DNA of 64,000 nt, from positions 3,260-67,259 of the forward strand of contig JAHHQN010000009.1 in assembly GCA_020026375.1 (NCBI GenBank). Direction: 5' to 3'. This DNA comes from Alistipes sp. (lineage in GTDB: Bacteria; Bacteroidota; Bacteroidia; Bacteroidales; Rikenellaceae). Shown here piece by piece: positions 1 through 7,115 of the stretch; positions within the stretch are counted from its first letter, which is position 1, and every line of letters starts with the position of its first letter. Below the pieces are notes generated by a model. It did not search any database. It was not told the origin of the DNA and saw only the letters and a list, made by a program, of their open reading frames with translations. The position numbers and the translations under genes were made by a program.

Positions 1-1014
1 CACCGAGGCGTCGAGGTGGGCGTTTCTTTCGTTGTTGCCCAGAATCTGGCACGACATGATTTTCACACCGCCCGTGGTGCCGTCACCGCCGGCAATACCG
101 CAGACACCCTCGCCGTTGTTGTTCACGGCAGCGATGGTACCGGCAACGTGGGAACCGTGGTCGGAGTAGAACCATGCACGATACTGCTCGTTGTAGGCAG
201 GGGTCTTCCAATCCAGCTCATCGGTATCGTTATAGAAGTTGAAGCCGTGGATATCGTTGTTGTAGGCCTTGCCGTTGACACCCACATATCCGGGGTTGGG
301 GTTGGTCCACAGATTCTCCTTGATGTCGGCATGGGTGGTCTGCACCGGCTCGTCGATGACAGCCACGATGATTTCGGGCGAACCGGCCGTCATCTCCCAG
401 GCATCGAACAGACTGATATCCGCACCGGCCTTGAAATGCACACCGGCAGTACCGGGGTTGTTGTAGTGCCACTGTTTCTCCAGACCGGGGTCGTTCATCG
501 GCATCTCGGCACGGGTAGCCGTACGCTCGATGTTGCAGGGAATGGCAGGACCTTCACAGGCCGGCTCGATGGGGTGGGTAAACTCCACCACCTTCACACC
601 CTCGACCTGCCCCAGCAACTGGGCAGCCTGACGCAAATCTGACTCTTGGGCAAATGTCACATTATACCACAAGTGGAGACCTGCCGCACGGTGACGCTCC
701 TCGAAACGAGGTTCATAGGGGAATATACGCGAAAAATGCTCGACACCGATCTTGTCGAAAACCACGTCCATTTCCGAGATGCCCGAACGGGTGGCCATCT
801 CTCCGGCACGGGTCTTCATCTTGAGGACCTCTTCGAGTTTATTGGCAACAGCCTCCGAAAGTTTGACCGACAATCTGCCGGCCACGGCACCTTCGGGTGT
901 ATTGACCATCACAGCCTGTCCTTCGGCCTCAGGCCCCGCGACGTTCTCATTCAACGTATCTTTGGAGCAGGCGAAGAACGCTAACACAGCAAGCGCAAAA
1001 ATCAGTTTTCTCAT
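1..1014 (-). CDS. S8 (subtilisin-like) serine peptidase, N-terminal part
   Basis: The 338 visible codons run off the left edge of the window, so the C-terminal part with the catalytic Ser is missing here. Residues 1-16 look like a lipoprotein or Sec signal (LAVLAFFAC). Residues ~45-150 resemble an inhibitor-type propeptide. The subtilase domain starts near residue 175: the catalytic Asp is D221 in VAVIDEP and the catalytic His is H286 in SDHGSHVAGT. The start at 1014 is the ATG directly before the signal sequence. S8 peptidases of this type are exported and degrade proteins or process surface proteins; the substrate is unknown. Certain at family level. Confidence 0.9.
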   Translation of the reverse strand, partial: MRKLIFALAVLAFFACSKDTLNENVAGPEAEGQAVMVNTPEGAVAGRLSVKLSEAVANKLEEVLKMKTRAGEMATRSGISEMDVVFDKIGVEHFSRIFPYEPRFEERHRAAGLHLWYNVTFAQESDLRQAAQLLGQVEGVKVVEFTHPIEPACEGPAIPCNIERTATRAEMPMNDPGLEKQWHYNNPGTAGVHFKAGADISLFDAWEMTAGSPEIIVAVIDEPVQTTHADIKENLWTNPNPGYVGVNGKAYNNDIHGFNFYNDTDELDWKTPAYNEQYRAWFYSDHGSHVAGTIAAVNNNGEGVCGIAGGDGTTGGVKIMSCQILGNNERNAHLDASV

Positions 1015-1198
1015 AGGTATAAATTTATTTCAGGTTCCGATTGTAATATTTGCATCAAAAGCGACTGCAATATAAACATTTTCCAACAATATATGCAACT
1101 AAAACAAAGAATATCATTATAAAATGCTATAAAATTTCATTTCACCGTCCGCAACTCGGAAATTAAACAAATATTCATTATCAAAAATGCGCGAAAAT

Positions 1199-1229
1199 TT
1201 TGTTTTTATGCTCCAATAATATATATTTG
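1199..1229 (+). promoter_or_regulatory. Bacteroidota-type promoter of the lipoprotein gene at 1255
   Basis: TTTG at 1199-1202 and TATATTTG at 1222-1229 are separated by 19 bp, a full match to the Bacteroidota -33/-7 consensus. The expected transcript start near 1235 leaves a leader of about 20 nt. Confidence 0.75.
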
Positions 1230-1254
1230 TCCAATCAATAAAACCAAGCATGCC

Positions 1255-1746
1255 ATGAACCGTATACTAAGAACTTTGGCAATTACATTTGCAACCCTGT
1301 CGCTCGTATCGTGCAGCGACGACAATGAAGGCGGAAGCACAAACCCCGCGACCCCCCACATCGCCCGCGCCGATATCACGGGCGAATGGAAACTGCAGGA
1401 GTGGGCTCCCAGCACCGACATGAAGAACAATGTCTATCTGGTACTCAACGAGAACGACTCCTTCACCCTCTACGGCGAGAATTTCGGCGAAACGGGTTAC
1501 AAGAAGGCGACCGGCAAGTTTGTCTACCAGGAACCCGAGAAACTCATCAAGGGCAACTATTCCGACAACACCCCCTGGGGCGACCATTATAACATCATCT
1601 ACATGTCGCGCGACAAGAACATCATGAAATGGCAGGCACAGAAGGACAAGAACGACATATCGGTTTATGTCCGCACCGAAGTTCCTGAAGAGGTGAAGGC
1701 CCTGACCCGTGGCGCACAGGAGAGCGAAGAGATGAGAATTTTGTAA
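1255..1746 (+). CDS. small lipoprotein, possibly lipocalin-like
   Basis: The 163-aa product has an N-terminal signal ending in the lipobox LVSC followed by SDD, so it is probably exported and lipidated. The body begins with ADITGEWKLQEW and continues as alternating short beta-rich segments; the GxW near the start is typical of lipocalin-like lipoproteins common in Bacteroidota, but I cannot assign a ligand. The gene stands alone, with a good promoter 25 bp upstream of the ATG and an intrinsic terminator just after the stop. Function unknown. Confidence 0.75.
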   Translation: MNRILRTLAITFATLSLVSCSDDNEGGSTNPATPHIARADITGEWKLQEWAPSTDMKNNVYLVLNENDSFTLYGENFGETGYKKATGKFVYQEPEKLIKGNYSDNTPWGDHYNIIYMSRDKNIMKWQAQKDKNDISVYVRTEVPEEVKALTRGAQESEEMRIL

Positions 1747-1766
1747 GACCACACGACCGTCAGGTC

Positions 1767-1805
1767 AAAGAGAATACCCCACAACGGAGTATTCTCTTTT
1801 TTTAT
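1767..1805 (+). terminator. intrinsic terminator after the lipoprotein gene
   Basis: An 11-bp stem (AAAGAGAATAC / GTATTCTCTTT) is followed by a run of T. Confidence 0.8.
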
Positions 1806-1889
1806 AAACACCGCCCGCTCCCTGTCGAAATTCTTACTTCCCCGGGCCGCCGTCCCACCAAAAATCTCGGCCACCCGACCTCATGATTC

Positions 1890-1935
1890 TAAAAAAATTA
1901 AGCGGAACGAAATCCGAAGATTTCATTCCGCTTAA
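1890..1935 (-). terminator. intrinsic terminator of the rpmI-rplT unit
   Basis: A 17-bp stem with one mismatch (1898-1914 with 1919-1935) closes on a 4-nt CGAA loop. On the minus strand it is followed by seven T. It lies 105 nt past the rplT stop, and the 3' UTR between them also holds a short CTGTC-CGAA-GACAG hairpin. Confidence 0.85.
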
Positions 1936-2040
1936 CGGACATCGGTTTCATCTGTCCGAAGACAGACGGTTACCGACAGTTCCGGTTCTTCATTGTGCGG
2001 GCGGCTCTTTCAAGTCCCCCACTCTCCAAAGTTCCGGCTA

Positions 2041-2385
2041 TTACTTAACTGCGTTAACTATTGCCTCAAATGCCTTAGGCTCGTTCATTGCCAGGTCAGC
2101 CATAACCTTACGGTTCAACTGAATACCCTTAGCGTTGAGCTTACCGATAAATTGTGAATAGGTCATTCCCTGTGCGCGAACTGCAGCGTTGATACGTACA
2201 ATCCACAAAGAGCGGAATGTTCTCTTTTTAAGCTGACGGTGTGCATAAGCATACTGCAAACCCTTCTCTACCGTGTTTTTCGCAACGGTCCATACGTTTC
2301 CCCTTGAACCAAAGTTACCCTTGGCAAGTTTCAAAACTTTCTTTCTTCTTGCGCGTGACGCAACAGCATTTACTGAACGTGGCAT
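2041..2385 (-). CDS. rplT: 50S ribosomal protein L20
   Basis: The 114-aa protein begins [16 protein letters not shown], the canonical L20 start, so I use the ATG at 2385 rather than an in-frame start 11 codons upstream. L20 binds 23S rRNA and is needed early in large-subunit assembly. Length and the basic N-terminus fit the family. It follows rpmI after an unusually long 113-nt spacer that holds a small hairpin. The usual upstream partner infC is not next to this pair. Confidence 0.97.
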   Translation of the reverse strand: MPRSVNAVASRARRKKVLKLAKGNFGSRGNVWTVAKNTVEKGLQYAYAHRQLKKRTFRSLWIVRINAAVRAQGMTYSQFIGKLNAKGIQLNRKVMADLAMNEPKAFEAIVNAVK

Positions 2386-2414
2386 ATTAAAGTTTTTTTT
2401 GGAAGCTATCAGCG

Positions 2415-2431
2415 ACACGGTTCTCCCGTGT
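2415..2431 (-). other. hairpin in the rpmI-rplT spacer
   Basis: ACACGG and CCGTGT are perfect inverted repeats around a 5-nt loop in the 113-nt spacer between rpmI and rplT. There is no T-tract, so it is not an intrinsic terminator. It could be an mRNA structure that modulates rplT translation, but only the inverted repeat itself is seen. Confidence 0.4.
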
Positions 2432-2498
2432 TCTTTGGGGCTGTTTCGCTCCGGTTAATAAAAATTGTGCTATTCTGTTAAAAAGTCAGAGGTCAAAA

Positions 2499-2693
2499 TT
2501 ACTTAACCAACAACTTCTTGATCTTCGGCTCATCAACCGCAGAAACGGTGCTCGAATAGCAGAGGTTACGCTTCTGTTTAGTCGTCTTTTTGGTCAGGAT
2601 GTGACTGTGATAAGCGTGCTGACGCTTGATCTTTCCTGTGCCGGTGAAGGTAAAACGCTTCTTCGCAGCGGCATTAGTTTTCATTTTCGGCAT
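2499..2693 (-). CDS. rpmI: 50S ribosomal protein L35
   Basis: The 64-aa basic protein begins [14 protein letters not shown], the signature start of L35, and has full length for the family. It is a component of the large ribosomal subunit. It is the first gene of the rpmI-rplT unit, with a Bacteroidota-type promoter 35 bp upstream. In most bacteria infC precedes it; here the upstream neighbour is a divergent hydrolase gene. Confidence 0.97.
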   Translation of the reverse strand: MPKMKTNAAAKKRFTFTGTGKIKRQHAYHSHILTKKTTKQKRNLCYSSTVSAVDEPKIKKLLVK

Positions 2694-2727
2694 TGCTGTA
2701 AATAGTTAATTAGTTAAACATAGCTCG

Positions 2728-2758
2728 CAAAAGTAGTAAAAATTTCACACTCTACAAC
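2728..2758 (-). promoter_or_regulatory. promoter of rpmI-rplT
   Basis: On the minus strand TACTTTTG (2728-2735) matches the TAnnTTTG -7 box. GTTG lies 19 bp upstream (2755-2758), one mismatch from the -33 TTTG. Confidence 0.7.
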
Positions 2759-2932
2759 TTAAAAATCAAAAAAAAGCACCTTTTACCCCCAAAAGAGTTG
2801 TCTGAGGCGTTTTTTTGTCGCCGAAAATCGATTTTCGTGCCCTCCACCGCTTGGCCGTTCCCTCAGAAATGAGTATCTTTATTGCCGGAGACTGTTCTCC
2901 GCACAACCACATTCATCATACGATTTTATATT

Positions 2933-3658
2933 ATGTCTCTTTTTTCATACTTCGGCCACGGCTCCGCGCCTGCGCCCTCCTACCCTTCCGACCTGCTGAC
3001 GCTCAACAACGGCGACTCGCTGCGCATCACCTTCTTCAAGCACGCCTCCTTCGCCATGGAGGTGGCCGAAAAGTACCACATCTACATCGACCCCGTGAAG
3101 GAGTACGCCGACTACGAACGACTGCCGAAGGCCGACCTCATTCTGGTGACCCACTCCCACTACGACCATTTCGACCGTGCGGCCATCGACGCCGTCTCGA
3201 CCCGTCACACCGACATCGTCTGCGACCGCACCACGGCCGAGGGTTTCGAGTCGAACTGTCTGGTACTCTCGCCGGGCAAGACGGCCGCACCGCGCGACTA
3301 TATCCGCATCGAGGCGGTGGCGGCCTACAACACCACCGAGGGACACACCGACTTCCACCCGCGCGAGCGTGAAGACTGCGGCTATGTACTCACTCTGGGC
3401 GACACACGCATCTACATCGCCGGCGACACCGAACCCACCGACGAGATGCTCTCGCTCCGCGACATCGACATCGCCTTCCTGCCCGTCAACCAGCCCTACA
3501 CCATGACCGTGGACCAGGCGGTGGCGGCCGTCAAGCAGCTGCGTCCGCGCATCTTCTACCCCTACCACTACGGCGAGGTGGAGGAGCGCACCGACACCAC
3601 CCGTCTGGCCGCCGAGCTGGAGGGTATCACCGAGGTACGTCTCCGCCCGATGGAGTAA
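2933..3658 (+). CDS. metallo-beta-lactamase-fold metal-dependent hydrolase
   Basis: The 241-aa protein carries the metal-binding HSHYDHFD motif after VTHS, with later conserved His and Asp residues (GDTEPTDE, YPYHYGE). This resembles UlaG/YtnP-like MBL-fold hydrolases. The ATG at 2933 is preferred because the 17 upstream in-frame codons have no family-like content. The protein looks cytoplasmic: there is no convincing signal peptide. The substrate cannot be told from sequence. It is a single gene ending at a bidirectional terminator shared with the HMA gene. Confidence 0.85.
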   Translation: MSLFSYFGHGSAPAPSYPSDLLTLNNGDSLRITFFKHASFAMEVAEKYHIYIDPVKEYADYERLPKADLILVTHSHYDHFDRAAIDAVSTRHTDIVCDRTTAEGFESNCLVLSPGKTAAPRDYIRIEAVAAYNTTEGHTDFHPREREDCGYVLTLGDTRIYIAGDTEPTDEMLSLRDIDIAFLPVNQPYTMTVDQAVAAVKQLRPRIFYPYHYGEVEERTDTTRLAAELEGITEVRLRPME

Positions 3659-3674
3659 CCCCAATAGACACCAC

Positions 3675-3705
3675 AAAAAAAGCACCGACACAATCGGTGC
3701 TTTTC
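3675..3705. terminator. bidirectional terminator
   Basis: The AAAAGCACCGA / TCGGTGCTTTT stem has A/T runs on both sides. It serves the MBL hydrolase (+) and the HMA protein gene (-). Confidence 0.8.
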
Positions 3706-3725
3706 TTATTATATAAGGTATCTGC

Positions 3726-4070
3726 CTATTTCTTTTCGGCAGCGGCTTCTGTCTCGGTCTTGGCGTCGGCCTTCACCTCGGCGTTGACTTTCAGCGAAGC
3801 AAAACCCTTGATGATATGCTCGCTGTCGGTCTTCGAAGCATCGTAGACCACCGTCACCTCCTTCTTCGGAAGGTCAATCTGCACGTCCTTGATGCCGCGG
3901 CCCAACGCAGGCACATTGTTCATAATCTTGTTGACACAGTGACTGCAGGTGATGTCGGTCACAAACACCGTAGTCTCGGTCTTTTTCTTATTCTTCTTTT
4001 CCGACGGCGCAGCCACGGCCACACCCAGCGAGAGAAGTGCCACGAGGCACAATGCAAAAAACTTTTTCAT
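3726..4070 (-). CDS. secreted heavy-metal-associated (HMA) domain protein
   Basis: The 114-aa protein has a Sec signal peptide (residues 1-21, cleavage after AVAA), a Lys-rich linker, then an HMA ferredoxin-like fold with TCSHC (C42, C45). That CxxC binds soft metals such as Cu(I) in CopZ/Atx1-type proteins. The C-terminus is Lys/Glu/Ala-rich. Because of the signal it should act in the periplasm, unlike CopZ. It follows the TonB-dependent receptor by 25 nt and is probably co-transcribed, which suggests it receives or buffers the metal that passes the receptor. Metal identity is inferred. Confidence 0.85.
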   Translation of the reverse strand: MKKFFALCLVALLSLGVAVAAPSEKKNKKKTETTVFVTDITCSHCVNKIMNNVPALGRGIKDVQIDLPKKEVTVVYDASKTDSEHIIKGFASLKVNAEVKADAKTETEAAAEKK

Positions 4071-4095
4071 GGTTTTCCTATTTTAGTATTGGCGA

Positions 4096-6438
4096 TTAGT
4101 AAAGGTTGAAACGAAGGCCGAAGTAGAACTTGCGGCCCATGAGCGGACCCCACACGTTCATCGAGTTGAACTTCGAGGAGTAGGGGTTCGAGGCATTGAG
4201 GATAGGCACCTCCTGATGGTAGTCGGCGATGTTCTCACAACCCAGATAGAGGTCGAACTTGCCCACCTTGCGGGTCACCTGCGCGAAGAACATCGGATAG
4301 CGGGGCGAGTGCGTCGAATGGGAAAGGTCGCCGTCCTGCGTCGGGATACGCGCCGCGCCGTTGAGCTGCGCCGTCACATCGAATGTCCAGCGGCGGAACC
4401 GTGTGGCATACTGGAGGTTCAACAACGTCTTGTACTCGCTCACCAGCGGACGCTGCACATGCGCCACCGTGCCGTCGGGACGGCGCACGGTCATCTGGCT
4501 GTCGGTGTAGCGGAAGGTGGCGAAGATGTCGAAACGCTCCACGGGAGTCCAGGTGAAGTCCACCTGATAGGTGTCGGTGTGCGAGTTGCCGTCGGTGTTG
4601 TAGAAGACGATGCTCTGCGCGTCGTACTCCTGATCAGCCACCACCGCGTTGTAGAACTCCGTGCGGAAGTAGTCGAAGCTCAGCGTGGCATTCTTCTCGC
4701 CGGCCAGCGAGAAGGTCTGCGTGAGACTGCCGCCCACGGTCAACGCCTTCTCCATGCGGTTGAAATCCCAGTAGGAGGGAATCTCAATCTTGCGGCCCGT
4801 GGCCAGCATGCCGATATTGTCGGTGATGATGTTGGTCGAGCGGTAGCCCAGACCGGCCGACACTCGCAGCACGGTGGTGGGGGTCATGTTCCACTTGATG
4901 TGGCCGCGCGGCGTGAAGTAGAACTTGTCGTAGAAGGTGTTGTAGTCGCCGCGCACGCCGGCCACCAGCGAGAACTTGTCCTTGATGGTGTAGGTGTATT
5001 CGGCATAGGCACCCGCCTCGCCCTCACGACGGTCGAGGTTGTAGTTGCGCTCCACATGGTCAATCCACGGGGTGGAGTTCATCAGCTTCTCGCGGTAGTA
5101 GGCCAGACGACCCTGCACACCGACGCTCAACAGCGAGCGGTAGGTGAAATAGTGGGCATACATCAGGTTCAGCGAGAGGGTATTCTCATTGCCGCGGTAG
5201 TCGTTCAGACCGAAGTAGGCCTTTTCGTTGAAGTGGTCGAAGTCGGCCACGAAGGCGATGTTGGAGCGGTTCTCGGCCTGCTCCTCCTCGTCATACACGG
5301 CAGCACCCACGGGCATACCCAGCTTGAAGTAGCCGTTGGCGTTGCGGTTGCGGATATGCGAGCCGTAGAGCGGCATGTCGACACCCTTCTGCTCCCAGTC
5401 CCAGTTCTCGTGCATGGCCTCGCGCATGGCGCCGTTGTCCTTGTAGTCGAACATGCCGCCCAGACGGTTCTCCTGCACGAACTTCCAGCCCCAGCGCATC
5501 TGCATGCCGTTGTCGGCGGTGTAAAGCCACTTGTTGGCGAAGTTCATCATGTTCGACTTGGGCAGGTCGCGGAAACCGTCGTGGTTGTGGTCCATCTTGC
5601 GCACGTCGGTGTCGGCCGAGCCGTGGAGGAGAATCACCGTCGAGAGCTTCTTGTCGCGCGACACGGGGAAGGCCGACGAAATGTTGGCCTCGGGACGCAA
5701 CTCGTCGTCGAGATAGAGGTTCACGAAGAGCCGCTCGCTGTCGGTGGGCTTGCGGTGTTCGAGGTTGATCTGACCGGTCACGGCCTCATGGCCCGAGGTC
5801 ACCGACGAGACACCCTTCGACACCTGAATGGAGTTGAGCCACATGCCCGGAGTGTAGCTCAGGCCGTAGGGCGAGCTGAGTCCGCGCATGATGGGACGGT
5901 TCTCGTCGAGAATCTGGGTGTAGGTGCCGGCCAGACCCAGCATTTTAATCTGACGCGCACCCGAGATGGCATCGCTGTAACCCACGGTCACCGATGCCGA
6001 GTTTTCGAAGCTCTCGGCCAGATTGCAGCAGGCCATCTTGCAGAGTCCGGCGAAGGAAATCATCTCGCCCTTGAGTACGCCCTCCGCCTTGACGAAGTTG
6101 CCTTGCAGGTTGCCCTCCACCACCACGTCTTCGAGAGCAACGCCCTCCGACGAGAGCAGGAACTGCACACGTCCGCCGTCATCGGCCACACGCAGCGTGT
6201 CGTTGACGTAGCCCAGGAACGAGGCCACCAGCAGGTCATGATTTTTGACTTTGTGAAGCGAGAATTTGCCGTCGGCATCGGTACTCGCACCGATATTGGT
6301 GCCGGCCCAATAGACCGAAGCACCCACCAGAGGTTCGTTGTCGGCACCGCGCACCACGCCGTTGACCTCGTTGGCGTGCGCCATCGCACCCACGAGGAGA
6401 GCCGACAGAGATAAAAAGATATTTCTGTAGATTGTCAT
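4096..6438 (-). CDS. TonB-dependent receptor, probable metal transport
   Basis: The 780-aa outer-membrane protein has a signal peptide (cleavage near AMAHA), a carboxypeptidase-regulatory-like beta-sandwich (~24-95), a plug domain (~110-230) and a C-terminal 22-strand barrel ending in an aromatic/hydrophobic strand (FYFGLRFNLY). The plug contains CKMACCNLAESF with three Cys, and an extracellular-side segment has DHNHDGF, both plausible metal ligands. Such receptors import scarce ligands using TonB-ExbBD energy. No SusD partner is present, so a glycan role is unlikely. The flanking HMA protein and His/Cys-rich protein suggest copper or a similar metal. Confidence 0.88.
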   Translation of the reverse strand: MTIYRNIFLSLSALLVGAMAHANEVNGVVRGADNEPLVGASVYWAGTNIGASTDADGKFSLHKVKNHDLLVASFLGYVNDTLRVADDGGRVQFLLSSEGVALEDVVVEGNLQGNFVKAEGVLKGEMISFAGLCKMACCNLAESFENSASVTVGYSDAISGARQIKMLGLAGTYTQILDENRPIMRGLSSPYGLSYTPGMWLNSIQVSKGVSSVTSGHEAVTGQINLEHRKPTDSERLFVNLYLDDELRPEANISSAFPVSRDKKLSTVILLHGSADTDVRKMDHNHDGFRDLPKSNMMNFANKWLYTADNGMQMRWGWKFVQENRLGGMFDYKDNGAMREAMHENWDWEQKGVDMPLYGSHIRNRNANGYFKLGMPVGAAVYDEEEQAENRSNIAFVADFDHFNEKAYFGLNDYRGNENTLSLNLMYAHYFTYRSLLSVGVQGRLAYYREKLMNSTPWIDHVERNYNLDRREGEAGAYAEYTYTIKDKFSLVAGVRGDYNTFYDKFYFTPRGHIKWNMTPTTVLRVSAGLGYRSTNIITDNIGMLATGRKIEIPSYWDFNRMEKALTVGGSLTQTFSLAGEKNATLSFDYFRTEFYNAVVADQEYDAQSIVFYNTDGNSHTDTYQVDFTWTPVERFDIFATFRYTDSQMTVRRPDGTVAHVQRPLVSEYKTLLNLQYATRFRRWTFDVTAQLNGAARIPTQDGDLSHSTHSPRYPMFFAQVTRKVGKFDLYLGCENIADYHQEVPILNASNPYSSKFNSMNVWGPLMGRKFYFGLRFNLY

Positions 6439-6513
6439 TATGGATATCCGTAAAATATAGGTAAAAAGTAACCGGCCGGTATTCGCAATACCGACCCAAA
6501 GAGGCTTTCGACA

Positions 6514-6924
6514 CTATATTTGCGGAGGGCCGCGCACCCCGATACCCGCCACTGCTCCCGTGCAGAGACACGTGTGGAGACTGCCGTAGCACCACGCCAC
6601 ACACGGGAGCGGTGCACGGAGTCCGGCCGAGAAGTCGACCGGAGCGACAGCATCTGCCGCCCAGCAGCGGCATGCGTCCTTGTAGTCCGGCGAGGGGATA
6701 TAGAGTGTGGTCTGACCGGCATGGTCGTCGTCACAGCAGGGCGGAGCCGAATAGTGCGACTCCAAATCCGTCTCCGACGACAGGCCGTGGGTATGACACG
6801 AATGGGCATGCTCTTCCGACATTCTCACACAATGACACGCCAGCGACGCATAGACCGGCATACCCACAAACAGCAGGTATATCGTCAGCATGAGCATCGA
6901 CAGGTATCTTTTCAGTGTCATCAT
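6514..6924 (-). CDS. His/Cys-rich secreted small protein
   Basis: The 136-aa protein has an N-terminal hydrophobic signal or anchor (residues ~8-26, ending PVYASLA). It is followed by a region with 11 Cys and 8 His, including CHC, EEHAHSCHTHG, PPCCDDDH and ACRC. This composition suggests metal binding in the periplasm. I do not recognise a named family. It lies 75 nt upstream of the TonB-dependent receptor on the same strand, and its own upstream region has a TATCTTTG -7 box, so it may be the first gene of a three-gene metal operon. Confidence 0.65.
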   Translation of the reverse strand: MMTLKRYLSMLMLTIYLLFVGMPVYASLACHCVRMSEEHAHSCHTHGLSSETDLESHYSAPPCCDDDHAGQTTLYIPSPDYKDACRCWAADAVAPVDFSAGLRAPLPCVAWCYGSLHTCLCTGAVAGIGVRGPPQI

Positions 6925-6975
6925 CGTAAGGTTTCAAGAGCAACAAGAATGCCCGATTTTCGGTTTTCAGTGCGA

Positions 6976-6983
6976 CAAAGATA
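6976..6983 (-). promoter_or_regulatory. -7 box for the metal-handling operon
   Basis: TATCTTTG on the minus strand fits TAnnTTTG and lies 51 bp upstream of the ATG at 6924. No TTTG is present at the -33 distance, so activation by a factor is possible. Confidence 0.55.
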
Positions 6984-7103
6984 ATTATTTTTCATCTCAC
7001 CGCCATATTTCCTGCTCCAAAATACCTATTTTTCAGGAGCGCGCCACCCCGCCCCTGCCTCATCTTTTCGCGGTGCGATGACGCTCATCTGCGCCAAAAT
7101 CCG

Positions 7104-7111
7104 TATCTTTG
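7104..7111 (+). promoter_or_regulatory. -7 box almost touching the recQ start codon
   Basis: TATCTTTG ends 4 nt before the GTG at 7116. Transcription starting the usual 4-8 nt downstream would give a leaderless recQ mRNA. Confidence 0.6.
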
Positions 7112-7115
7112 CCCT

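Noticed and set aside
6513..6520. Plus-strand TATATTTG near 6513
   Set aside because: It fits the -7 consensus but there is no plus-strand gene downstream before recQ, which has its own box at 7104.
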